Shown in pieces: positions 10,201 to 16,517 of a DNA stretch of 44,381 nucleotides. The DNA is taken from positions 1 through 44,381 of the forward strand of contig NZ_CP043477.1 of the NCBI RefSeq assembly GCF_009769165.1. Direction: 5' to 3'. Position 1 is the stretch's first letter. Every line of letters starts with the position of its first letter. This DNA is from Xanthomonas hyacinthi. GTDB taxonomy: Bacteria; Pseudomonadota; Gammaproteobacteria; Xanthomonadales; Xanthomonadaceae. The position numbers and the translations under genes are program-made. Below the pieces are notes generated by a model that ran no database searches, had not been told where the DNA came from, and saw only the letters and a list, made by a program, of their open reading frames with translations.

Positions 10201-11434
10201 GTATGCCGGCCCGAAGGCCGACATGGAGAAGCTGGCCCGCTGGAAGCCCGAGAACGTGCCCGACCAGCAGGGGCCGGCCATGACGCCGCAGGAAGAGTTT
10301 GCCGATGCGCTGCGCTCCATCGGCTGCGTGGTCAGCGGCGAGCATCCCATCATGGACGGCAAGAAACACCGCATCAGCGTGGAAGGCGAGAAGCCCAGCG
10401 AGAAAGCCGGCTCGGGTTTCTATGTCGGCCATCTTGATGGACACCCTGCCGGCTACATGAAGAACAACAAGACCGGCATCGACATGAAATGGAAGTCCAA
10501 GGGCTACACCCTCGATCCCGAAGAGAAGGCACGCATGGCGGCCGAGGCCGCCACCAAGCTGCAGGCCCGCGAAGCCGAGCAGGCTCAGGCCCACGAAGCG
10601 ACCGCGCAACGTGTCGGCCGCCAGATGGCCGACCTGGTGCCGGTCGAGCAGCCGACGCCCTACATGCAGGCCAAGGGCATCGAGCCGCAGGCCGGCGTCT
10701 TCACCGACCGCGCAGGCCAGAAGACCTACATCCCCGCAACGGACGTGGACGGCAAGCAGTGGACGATGCAATACATCCAGGAGGACGGCACAAAGCGGTT
10801 TGCGAAGGACAGCCGCAAGGAAGGTTGCTTCCATGTCGTCGGCGGCATGGATGCGCTGGCCCAGGCCCCCGCCCTTGTGATCGGTGAAGGCTATGCGACT
10901 GCCGGCAGCTTGTCGCAATCGCTGGGCTTCGCCACCGTGGCCGCGTTCGACTCGGGGAACCTGCCGGCCGTTGCGAAGGCGCTGCACGAGAAATTCCCGG
11001 ACAAGCCCGTCATCATCGCCGGCGACGATGACCGCCACCTGGAGCTGACGCAGGGCGTCAACCCAGGCAAGGCGAAGGCCCAGGAGGCCGCGAAGATCAC
11101 CGGAGGCAAGGCAATGCTGCCGATCTTTGCGCCGGGCGAGAACAGCTATCCCGCTGGCCTTCCACCCGTCACCCCGGAGAAGTTCAGGGAGCATCAGCGC
11201 ACCGGGACGACACTCAGCGACCAGCAGCTTGCCGCGCTCGATCACATGAAGGGCAAGACCGACTTCAACGACCTGGCGAACAAGAGCGTGCTGGGCAAGG
11301 AAGGGATCGACCGCCAGGTGCGGGCCGCCGTCCATGACGTGATCGAGAAGCACCAAGCGCGTATCGAGCAGCAGCAACAGCGCGTGCAACGACAGGACCA
11401 ACCGTTGCAGCCGCGCCGCGCTGCGAAAATCTGA
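7265..11434 (+). CDS. traC: TraC DNA primase with ArdC-type N-terminal part
   Basis: Large polyvalent protein of 1389 residues that primes the transferred strand and is itself exported in IncP transfer. Visible order: a zincin-like domain with HEVLGH (87-92); an ArdC-like single-strand DNA binding and antirestriction region beginning near residue 230, with the metalloprotease motif HELGH at 431-435; a Gln/Ala-rich middle; two tandem repeats of one small domain (about 880-910 and 952-985, sharing VPY..., GA.WD and SWY, DUF5710-like); and a C-terminal Toprim primase core (VIGEGYATA near 1202, AGDDDRH further on). RP4 TraC1 is 1061 residues and R751 TraC about 1448, so this resembles the longer form. 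AGGAGG precedes the ATG, and a strong terminator follows. Confidence 0.95.
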   Translation: MPITKAEAQEVTRAFVRDYPGALELAYKFREDAAELYGPRAAEVPQDMKGGYVPKETQHAGRAYRGRVDVPLANVEDASDLLLTLRHEVLGHYGANTFAPAEKRALLDGLVAAREEPSLKPLWDDIDRRYAGYPVDLRAEEVFALYCEGIEPSHHQGADLFAQGTDQVRQKGQQSFAETCIARVRPMQADDLHNIVCVVAQGLHDRSRTQQTFPQINELFRRDDKMEPKKPFHETVAEKLIEQLKEGTAPWQKPWEPGQPGAFIPTNPTTGKRYRGINAIQLMSQGHSDQRWMTYKQAAAVGAQVRKGEKGTPIQYWKFSDEQIKTDADGKPVLDAQGEPVKQSVKLERPRVFFATVFNAEQIDGLPPLQPRKQQDWTAVERAEHILQASGAVIRHGEQNRAFYRPATDSIHMPDKGQFPTADNYYATALHELGHWTGHESRLDRDLSNPFGSEGYAKEELRAEIASMILGDELGIGHDPGQHVAYVGSWIKALQDDPLEIFRAAADAEKIQDYVLGLEQQQVQEQDQQQRQALPETQAESVVAALESAGWVRSDGAAIASKSFDTVNGKNDAHAFITAGDGINRTLQFQYLSEGRNVAAADGALIPVGATAEQAARIATAAAARADKSIQDSYGVRVAAMLDEGKQQEANMQAQQAKRAEAAYIERVLEAVTRVSDPAALQTSEKFELAERRNAIILTADARTISPASFQQSAKEGFGVDMPADWNGRIQVQGNVTQQIDGKPHVAAAHSLGVEPEFFGVYAQHEDGTHQWLADFPSDTEAGELADQLRMVDAITEQNPHEQAAKLARVLENAVRRDPNSTDEQISAAKEARKDAEGAAMLNDADMQRRIAEFERERGQQQAAAPAAQSPSQIKAQAQKTFIQVPYREKDEAKALGAKWDRQEQSWYVPAGVAAGPFAKWAQGAATAAVDGPQAVQTTEGPTVGRKAAQEREYLAVPYGERIAAKAAGAEWDKVAKSWYAGPKADMEKLARWKPENVPDQQGPAMTPQEEFADALRSIGCVVSGEHPIMDGKKHRISVEGEKPSEKAGSGFYVGHLDGHPAGYMKNNKTGIDMKWKSKGYTLDPEEKARMAAEAATKLQAREAEQAQAHEATAQRVGRQMADLVPVEQPTPYMQAKGIEPQAGVFTDRAGQKTYIPATDVDGKQWTMQYIQEDGTKRFAKDSRKEGCFHVVGGMDALAQAPALVIGEGYATAGSLSQSLGFATVAAFDSGNLPAVAKALHEKFPDKPVIIAGDDDRHLELTQGVNPGKAKAQEAAKITGGKAMLPIFAPGENSYPAGLPPVTPEKFREHQRTGTTLSDQQLAALDHMKGKTDFNDLANKSVLGKEGIDRQVRAAVHDVIEKHQARIEQQQQRVQRQDQPLQPRRAAKI
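7926..7942 (+). promoter_or_regulatory. Possible internal start site in traC
   Basis: GAAGG at 7926-7930 lies nine bases before an in-frame ATG at 7940 that would begin MEPKKPFHETVAEKL. This is close to where the shorter RP4-type TraC/ArdC proteins begin, as I recall. A shorter TraC lacking the first zincin domain is plausible, since IncP primases are known to be made in long and short forms, although the known short forms start further downstream. Confidence 0.4.
9742..9754. promoter_or_regulatory. Degenerate KorB site inside traC
   Basis: TTCAGCCGCTAAA, one base away from the KorB consensus, in the traC frame. It may be a decayed or weak operator; a chance match is less likely for 12 of 13 bases but possible. 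Confidence 0.4.
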
Positions 11435-11516
11435 CAAAGGATTTAACGAACCAGCCGCATAATGGCTGCACTGTGTGAGCGGGTTCCTCCCTCCCTACCG
11501 CTCCGCAGCCTCCCTT

Positions 11517-11548
11517 GCCGCCTCGCACCCCGAGGCGGCTTTTTTTTT
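11517..11548 (+). terminator. Terminator after traC
   Basis: Perfect nine-base stem GCCGCCTCG / CGAGGCGGC with a five-base loop, followed by nine T residues. It lies 80 bases after the traC stop and should end the Tra1 transcript before parA. Confidence 0.9.
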
Positions 11549-11769
11549 GCCCCTGCCGCGCATCGAGCATGCACGCGGCGGCCGTGGCCAACACCGAGTT
11601 GGCCAGGCTGGCCAACCTGGTCGAGATCTACTGCAGCAGATCCCGAACGAGATCCACGCCGGCCAATTTGGGTAGCCAAAATCGACCCGGCCAATTTGAC
11701 CCGTGGCGCGAGTTCTTGGCCCCCTGTAGCATGACCAGCTCATTTGCGTATACCCAAAAAGGCCATGCC
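11549..11769. other. Probable res/promoter region of parA
   Basis: This 220-base gap holds dyads and repeats expected of a resolvase recombination site: GTTGGCCA-GGC-TGGCCAAC at 11598-11616, and GGCCAATTTG twice (11661-11670 and 11689-11698). IncP ParA resolvases act at a res site overlapping their own promoter. The three subsites cannot be assigned with confidence from sequence alone. Confidence 0.5.
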
Positions 11770-12453
11770 ATGACGACAAAGAGAAAAACGGCCAGCTCGG
11801 CCGCGCCGGTCAAGGTTGCCCGCATCTACATGCGAGTAAGCACCGAAGCGCAGGATTTGGAGCGGCAGGAAGGCATTGCGCAGGCCGCAAGGGCGGCCGG
11901 GTACTACGTCGCCGGCATCTACCGGGAAAAGGCGTCAGGGGCACGTGCTGACCGTCCCGAGCTGCTGCGCATGATTGACGATCTGCAACCCGGTGAAATC
12001 GTGGTGGCTGAGAAAATCGACCGCATCAGCCGCCTACCCTTGGCCGAAGCCGAAAGGCTTGTGGCCTCGATACGCGCCAAGGGCGCCCGGCTATCGGTGC
12101 CCGGCATCATCGACTTGGACGAACTGGCGGCCGCAGCGCAGGGCGTGCCCCGCATCGTCTTGGAGTCCGTGCAGGACATGCTTTTGAAACTGGCCCTGCA
12201 AATGGCCCACGACGACTACGAGGACAGGCGCGAACGCCAGCGCCAAGGCATTGAGCTGGCGAAGGCTGCGGGCCGGTATGCCGGCCGCACGCCCGATACC
12301 GCCACACATGCCCGCATCGTGGCCCTGCGCGAAGGCGGCAAGAGCATCGCGGAAACGGCAAGGCTGGCCGGGTGCAGTCAAAGCCAAGTGAAGCGCGTAT
12401 GCGCGATGGCCCGGCCAGCGGTTGGCGACAAAAAGGAGCTGACCAGGTCGTGA
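11770..12453 (+). CDS. parA: ParA multimer-resolution serine recombinase
   Basis: Serine resolvase of 227 residues that turns plasmid multimers back to monomers. The ATG at 11770 was chosen because the conserved catalytic region starts soon after: RIYMRVSTEAQDLERQ with the nucleophile Ser24. Other family blocks follow: EKASGARADRPEL, EKIDRISRLPLAEAERL, the long E-helix (LLKLALQMAHDDYEDRRERQRQG) and a C-terminal helix-turn-helix (SIAETARLAGCSQSQVKRV). It matches RP4/R751 ParA closely. The last residues (DKKELTRS) run into a 43-bp repeat that recurs at 15224. A truncated, diverged second copy lies at 15388-15670, so this copy may have come in with the restriction-modification cassette. Confidence 0.93.
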   Translation: MTTKRKTASSAAPVKVARIYMRVSTEAQDLERQEGIAQAARAAGYYVAGIYREKASGARADRPELLRMIDDLQPGEIVVAEKIDRISRLPLAEAERLVASIRAKGARLSVPGIIDLDELAAAAQGVPRIVLESVQDMLLKLALQMAHDDYEDRRERQRQGIELAKAAGRYAGRTPDTATHARIVALREGGKSIAETARLAGCSQSQVKRVCAMARPAVGDKKELTRS

Positions 12454-12478
12454 ACCTGTCGCCAAGACAATTTCAGCG
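12436..12478 (+). repeat. Left copy of 43-bp imperfect direct repeat
   Basis: Matches 15224-15266 at 38 of 43 positions, in the same orientation; the core CCTGTCGCCAAGACA is identical. It contains the parA stop codon. Together with the right copy it brackets the restriction-modification cassette. The related start GAGTTGGCCAGG also occurs in the parA upstream region (11596-11607), hinting at a resolvase site. Confidence 0.8.
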
Positions 12479-12510
12479 GTACAGCTCGGATGGCATACAA
12501 ATATGGCGTT

Positions 12511-12540
12511 ATGCACCAGCATGGTGTAATGTGGTGCATT
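12511..12540. promoter_or_regulatory. Candidate operator of the RM regulator
   Basis: ATGCACCA at 12511-12518 is inverted as TGGTGCAT at 12532-12539, and an inner dyad CACCA-GCA-TGGTG lies at 12514-12526; TGGTG units are also directly repeated. Ribbon-helix-helix dimers often bind such spaced repeats. It sits 25-50 bases before the regulator gene, suggesting autoregulation. No convincing -35/-10 pair was assigned. Confidence 0.45.
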
Positions 12541-12563
12541 AGATCAATCGAGGCGGCCTAATC

Positions 12564-12767
12564 ATGCCCAAGCCCAGCAAACCATCACAAATACAGCAGG
12601 AGACGCACAAGAGCGTCAGAACGTCTGTCAGCTTGTCGCCTGAGCTGCATGGCACGCTGGAGCGCATGGCCAAGGAGAAAAAAGTTTCCGTGGCCTGGGT
12701 GATCCGGGATGCCGCAGAAAAGTACGTCGGCGAACAGTGGCCGCTGCTTCAACAAGAGAGAGCATGA
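12564..12767 (+). CDS. Ribbon-helix-helix protein, likely RM regulator
   Basis: A 67-residue basic protein with the CopG-like pattern: a short beta strand (SVRTSVSLSPELHGTL, residues 17-32) followed by two helices with AKEKKVSVAWVIRDAAEKYV. Such proteins bind DNA as dimers through the strand. It overlaps the methyltransferase start (ATGA at 12764-12767), so it is cotranscribed and translationally coupled with it. By position it could set the timing or level of the restriction-modification genes, the role that C proteins (usually helix-turn-helix) play elsewhere. An antitoxin-like role is the alternative, but no toxin partner is visible. The fold is likely; the job is inferred. Confidence 0.75.
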   Translation: MPKPSKPSQIQQETHKSVRTSVSLSPELHGTLERMAKEKKVSVAWVIRDAAEKYVGEQWPLLQQERA

Positions 12768-13927
12768 TGGCAAACGCCCCAAATTTTTACGAATTCTTCG
12801 CGGGTGCCGGAATGGCCCGCGCAGGTCTTGGCAACAAATGGCGATGCGTCTTTGCCAATGAATTCGATCTCAAAAAGAGTGTCGTCTATCAAAAGAACTG
12901 GAAAACACAGAACGTCTTGAAAGTGGCAGACGTTGGCACGCTCACGACGCAGGACGTGCCTGATGTAGCTGACCTGGTATGGGCATCTTTCCCATGCCAA
13001 GACCTGTCACTAGCTGGCGCAGGCGCGGGCCTGAAGGGCAACCGGTCAGGGACTTTCTGGCCGTTCTGGCACCTCATGGAAGGCCTGATTGAAGAGGATC
13101 GCGCCCCCAAACTGATCGTTCTGGAAAACGTGTGCGGCACGCTCACTTCACATGACGGCAAAGACTTCGCCGCCATCTGTTCGACTTTCGTAAAAGCGGG
13201 CTACTTTTTTGGGGCCGTTGTCGCCGATGCCGTCCAGTTCGTGCCTCACTCGCGGCCTCGCCTGTTCGTCATTGGTGTGCGCGATGAACTAGCCCTTACG
13301 GCTCCGAACATCACCAGCGAAACGCCCTCGGCAATTTGGCACACAAAGGGCCTGCTGAACGCCTACGAGAAGCTATCGGCCAAGGTACGCAGCAAGTGGT
13401 TGTGGTGGAGTCCACCTGTGCCGTCGAAGCGGAAAACCACCTTCGCCGACTTGATTGAAGAGCAACCGCATGGGGTCGAATGGAACTCACCCAGCGAAAC
13501 CGCAAAGCTGCTGGAGATGATGAGCGAAAAGAACCTGAAAAAGGTGAATGACGCCAAGAAGGCAGGCACCCTAATGGTGGGTGCGATCTACAAGCGCACA
13601 CGATGCGACGAGTTGGGCCGTAAGGTTCAACGCGCTGAAGTGCGGTTTGACGATATTGCTGGGTGTTTGCGCACCCCGGCTGGCGGTTCTAGTCGGCAAG
13701 TGATTCTGATTGTTGAAGGCGAGAATGTGAGATCGCGCCTAATTTCTCCTCGGGAGACCGCGCGACTGATGGGCCTGCCCGACAGTTACGAGCTACCAAA
13801 GAACTACAACGAGGCGTATCACCTCACTGGAGACGGGGTTGCTGTTCCAGTTGTCAGGCACTTGGCGAAACACATTTTTGAACCCCTGCTGGCCGCACAA
13901 GCAGCGGCCACAAAGGTAGCCGCATGA
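12764..13927 (+). CDS. C5-cytosine DNA methyltransferase
   Basis: Type II C5-cytosine methyltransferase, 387 residues from the ATG at 12764. The motifs appear in order: motif I FYEFFAGAGMARAGLG near the N-terminus (AdoMet binding), motif IV FPCQDLS with the catalytic Cys78, motif VI ENV in VLENVCGTL, motif VIII HSRPRLFVIGV, and motifs IX-X near the end (RLMGLPDSY, GDGVAVPVV). The target-recognition part falls around residues 200-300. The start overlaps the regulator stop and the end overlaps the endonuclease ATG, a tight three-gene operon. It should methylate plasmid and host DNA against the partner nuclease. Specificity cannot be read. Codon use is visibly less GC-rich than the backbone, a sign of transfer. 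Confidence 0.93.
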   Translation: MMANAPNFYEFFAGAGMARAGLGNKWRCVFANEFDLKKSVVYQKNWKTQNVLKVADVGTLTTQDVPDVADLVWASFPCQDLSLAGAGAGLKGNRSGTFWPFWHLMEGLIEEDRAPKLIVLENVCGTLTSHDGKDFAAICSTFVKAGYFFGAVVADAVQFVPHSRPRLFVIGVRDELALTAPNITSETPSAIWHTKGLLNAYEKLSAKVRSKWLWWSPPVPSKRKTTFADLIEEQPHGVEWNSPSETAKLLEMMSEKNLKKVNDAKKAGTLMVGAIYKRTRCDELGRKVQRAEVRFDDIAGCLRTPAGGSSRQVILIVEGENVRSRLISPRETARLMGLPDSYELPKNYNEAYHLTGDGVAVPVVRHLAKHIFEPLLAAQAAATKVAA

Positions 13928-14784
13928 GTGTCATTCCATGCGAGCAGAACGCTGAACTAAAAACCAAAATCCTCGAATTTGCGGAAGTCCTCAAAACTCA
14001 ATCCCATCAGCTAGGCGAGCACGGCTTGACTGAGAATGAGTTCTACAACAGCGGTCTATTTCGTGGTGCGGTGGAACGTATCCGTGGTCAGTTTTCGGCC
14101 ACGATGAGCGAAAAACGCGACTTCGTTCGGCACATCTTGAACCACATGCAGGATGGCGGTTTCATTCAAGACTGGAACTCTTCCGGCGCAGATAACAGAC
14201 ATGACTATGCCGTGACGATGCCAACTGGACGGACGGCAGTTATCGAATTGAAAGGCTGCCTGGATGGGAACAACACCAACATTTTTGAGCGGCCACCACA
14301 CGCGCACGAATTCATCATTTGGAGTGTTTGCACCAACCCCGGTGCAGACCCACAACACAACGCATGGTCAGGCATCCATACCCGTCTAAGCGCCGAAATT
14401 ATTTCTCGGTCGCAACGTGTCGATGGCCTGTTGATCTGGGACATGGTTTGTGGGACGCTTGGCAGGCCTTGTCCCAAGATTGCAGACGAAGCTGAACCGC
14501 GCATTACGGAGTTGGGCCACTATCGATTGCCGCCCCCTTGCATCTACATGATGCCGGCCACGATTCCATCGCCTCGCAACAACCCCAACCCGGCACCTCA
14601 ACAACTTCAAGATGTGACACTCTTGCAGGCATTCAGTGACTGCTTTCAAGTTCATGCACACGAGGTCAACTCAATCTCATTCACCGTGTCGCACGATGGC
14701 GCAGATACCGTGCGCACTACGACGATCCGCAGAAACGGGATTGTCCAACGGCAATCTGGCCCCACCGCCATCAGACGGTCTTAA
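13924..14784 (+). CDS. Probable type II restriction endonuclease (PD-(D/E)XK)
   Basis: A 286-residue protein with no family name I can give. It carries a PD-(D/E)XK-like nuclease signature: HDYAVTMP with Asp94, then VIELKGC with Glu108-Leu-Lys110, a spacing normal for restriction enzymes. It overlaps the methyltransferase stop (ATGA at 13924), and such pairing is the strongest evidence for a cognate endonuclease. The C-terminal third (residues 205-286) has little recognisable structure. The coding sequence is lower in GC than the plasmid backbone. A different nuclease role is possible, but the motif plus the coupled methyltransferase makes restriction by far the best reading. Confidence 0.8.
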   Translation: MSVIPCEQNAELKTKILEFAEVLKTQSHQLGEHGLTENEFYNSGLFRGAVERIRGQFSATMSEKRDFVRHILNHMQDGGFIQDWNSSGADNRHDYAVTMPTGRTAVIELKGCLDGNNTNIFERPPHAHEFIIWSVCTNPGADPQHNAWSGIHTRLSAEIISRSQRVDGLLIWDMVCGTLGRPCPKIADEAEPRITELGHYRLPPPCIYMMPATIPSPRNNPNPAPQQLQDVTLLQAFSDCFQVHAHEVNSISFTVSHDGADTVRTTTIRRNGIVQRQSGPTAIRRS

Positions 14785-14788
14785 CAGC

Positions 14789-15157
14789 ATGGCATCTATC
14801 AACACTGATTCCGCCAACTCTAGGAATGGCACAGCAGCCCTGGAGCAGAACCGCGCAGCAGGCGGTGCAGAGCAAAGACGAATGCTGACACGATCAGGGG
14901 AATCGGTCACTGTCTCCCTCGATGTAACGGCATCAAGGGATGACACCACGTACAGCGCTCGGCTTCGCTTCAAAAGTGGCGGCGCAACCGTTCAAAGACC
15001 TGTCGGGAAATTCACAGCGCCCAACAGGTTCCAAGCACTGAAGTTGGCTTGGGCGGCGCTGAAGTCAGAGAATATTGCGGAAAAAGAAGGCTGGTCATGG
15101 GTTGCGTCAAACACTCCGCCGGACGTTGCTCAAAAAAATCTGCCAGAAGCTGCCTAA
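14789..15157 (+). CDS. Unknown protein, third gene of the RM cassette
   Basis: A 122-residue protein starting four bases after the endonuclease stop. I do not recognise it. The first 45 residues are polar and low in complexity (Ser, Asn, Ala, Glu). The rest could form a small beta-rich domain (SVTVSLDVTASRDDTTY, RLRFKSGG) followed by a helix (FQALKLAWAALKSE) and WSWV. There is no signal peptide or membrane segment. Tight linkage suggests cotranscription with the restriction genes, so an accessory subunit, specificity helper or regulator are possible; none is shown by sequence. The start at 14789 is chosen because it follows the upstream stop directly. Confidence 0.65.
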   Translation: MASINTDSANSRNGTAALEQNRAAGGAEQRRMLTRSGESVTVSLDVTASRDDTTYSARLRFKSGGATVQRPVGKFTAPNRFQALKLAWAALKSENIAEKEGWSWVASNTPPDVAQKNLPEAA

Positions 15158-15223
15158 CTATCAATCCCTTTCAGGTGGTCGCGGGCCGGAAGCCTGCACG
15201 CGGTGGGCTTTGGTGACAGTGGG

Positions 15224-15266
15224 GAGTTGGCCAGGTCGCGACCCTGTCGCCAAGACAGTTTCAGCG
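15224..15266 (+). repeat. Right copy of 43-bp imperfect direct repeat
   Basis: Second copy of the repeat at 12436-12478 (38 of 43 bases the same). Its middle, CAGG-TCGCGA-CCCTG, has dyad symmetry, flanked by TTGGC and CGCCAA. It lies about 120 bases before the truncated parA. The surrounding 15158-15387 carries no supported gene. Confidence 0.8.
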
Positions 15267-15387
15267 TGCCGGGTTCACGAACTCGGCAAGGTCGATTTCA
15301 CCAGCAACAAACCGGGCGGCCCGCTGCTCTCCGGCCTCGGATGGCTTGAACCCTTCAAGGCCCACGGATGCGCGGGCTTAGTTCACT

Positions 15388-15670
15388 GAAGATCGTGCTG
15401 GAGTCGCTGCAGGAGCTGCTATTGCGCCTTGCCCTGCAGATGGCCCGCGACGACTACGAAGACCGGCGCGAGCGGCAGCGCCAGGGCGTGGCGCTTGCGA
15501 AGGAAGCGGGACGGTACACCGGCCGCCAGGCCGACACAGCAACTCACGAGAGGATCATTGCGCTGCGCACTGCGGGGCACAGCATCCCCGATACGGCCAG
15601 GCTGGCCGGCTGCAGCGAAAGCCAGGTTAAGCGCGTTTGGTCAATGCGGGCGACGGCCTCACCAGCTTGA
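15388..15670 (+). pseudogene. 3' fragment of a second parA
   Basis: Encodes only the C-terminal part of a ParA resolvase, from KIVLESLQELLLRLALQMA to a complete helix-turn-helix (SIPDTARLAGCSESQVKRV). The catalytic serine domain is missing, so it cannot recombine DNA by itself. Compared with the intact copy at 11770 the shared region is clearly homologous but diverged at many residues (for example GIELAKAAGRYAGRTPDT against GVALAKEAGRYTGRQADT), so this is not a recent duplication. Its 3' end overlaps the opposite-strand gene at 15627 by 44 bases, as a long-resident gene might, so this could be the original plasmid parA, cut when the cassette with its own parA arrived. An open frame from 15368 exists but its start is probably fortuitous. 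Confidence 0.85.
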
Positions 15671-16046
15671 CCGTGACGCCGGCCGGCCGCATGAGAGCCT
15701 TAACCACGGCGGCCGACACCTCATTGCGGGACTGCGCTTTTTCTTCGACGCTTTTGCGTGGGAGGTCATCCGTTGAATCTGGAACGCTCACGGTGAGCTG
15801 ATCCCCGATCAATGAGGCTTCAAACATGCGCTTGCCGGCCGGCGTGATCCACATGCCTATCAGCTCGCGCTTGGAGTCGGCGACCAGGCGCTGCGCCGGC
15901 TTGTCCATGTGGGCCTTGATCTTCTCGCACATGGCCGTGGTGGCCGGCACCGAGGGAAGACGCTGCAGGTAGTCGAGAACGTTCTCGAGCACGGCCAGCG
16001 TTTCCTTGTGCTTCTGTTCGTCGGTGAATTTCACTTGGCGTCCCAT
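15627..16046 (-). CDS. Unknown protein at the end of the trb cluster
   Basis: A 139-residue soluble protein, start ATG at 16046 (MGRQVKFTDEQKHK), overlapping the end of the nuclease gene upstream by 16 bases. I do not recognise a domain. The N-terminal half is helical and charged (TLAVLENVLDYLQRL, MCEKIKAHMDK). The middle has WITPAGKRMFEAS, and the tail has AAVVKALMRPAGVTVKLVR. No signal peptide or membrane segment is seen. It is the last gene of the leftward trb transcript and converges with the truncated parA, overlapping it by 44 bases. A plasmid housekeeping role is only a guess from position. Confidence 0.7.
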   Translation of the reverse strand: MGRQVKFTDEQKHKETLAVLENVLDYLQRLPSVPATTAMCEKIKAHMDKPAQRLVADSKRELIGMWITPAGKRMFEASLIGDQLTVSVPDSTDDLPRKSVEEKAQSRNEVSAAVVKALMRPAGVTVKLVRPSPALTKRA

Positions 16047-16516
16047 CCCTTTCTTTTTTCTGCGCGCCACTCCCAGGGCGCGACCGCGTGCGGATCGGCC
16101 CACAGGCCGACCCGCCCAGCGCGTGCCGCTGCTTCGACGTCGAGCAGCGACCGATCCACCAGGTAGGCCCGATACACCCAGGCCATGCCCTGTTCCACCA
16201 TCATGCGGTTGACACTGCGGCCGTCCACCAACAGCGTGCCGATCGCGCGGCCGTAGCGATCGACGGACGCCGATCGCACGTAGACCGACTTCTGGAACAC
16301 CGCCGCAGCAAGCGCCTGCCTTGACCTGGTGCCGAAGGCTTGCGCCTTCTCGGGGGCATCAATCTCAGCCAGGCGCGTGCGGATCGGCGTGCGATCCACC
16401 AACACATCCACCGTATCACCATCGAGAACGCCGACGACGCGGCCCGCGAAATCGGCGTGTGCCTGTCCTGCAGCGATGCACAGGACCAGCGCGACCAGGC
16501 GAGCCAAGCGCGCCAT
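16031..16516 (-). CDS. Secreted thermonuclease-like protein (SNase family)
   Basis: A 161-residue staphylococcal-nuclease-family protein. The ATG at 16516 gives a clean signal peptide (MARLARLVALVLCIAAGQAHA), so it should act in the periplasm or outside. Active-site pattern: LDGDTVDVLV (Asp32, Asp34), RTRLAEIDAPE (Arg48, Glu56) and a later Arg in DRYGRAIGTL, all conserved in active members. The start lies two bases past the upf30.5-like stop, so it is part of the trb transcript. It might process DNA or clear extracellular DNA during mating; this is inference. IncP plasmids often carry other genes at this place, so it is a variable slot. Confidence 0.85.
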   Translation of the reverse strand: MARLARLVALVLCIAAGQAHADFAGRVVGVLDGDTVDVLVDRTPIRTRLAEIDAPEKAQAFGTRSRQALAAAVFQKSVYVRSASVDRYGRAIGTLLVDGRSVNRMMVEQGMAWVYRAYLVDRSLLDVEAAARAGRVGLWADPHAVAPWEWRAEKRKGWDAK

Positions 16517-16517
16517 G

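Noticed and set aside
9743..11437. 564-codon minus-strand frame inside traC
   Set aside because: Antisense shadow; traC motifs on the other strand are clear through the same stretch.
15368..15670. Second functional resolvase
   Set aside because: Lacks the catalytic serine domain; kept only as a pseudogene fragment.
11435..15670. Transposon or integron carrying the RM genes
   Set aside because: No transposase, integrase or terminal inverted repeats found; only a resolvase of the plasmid's own type and short direct repeats.
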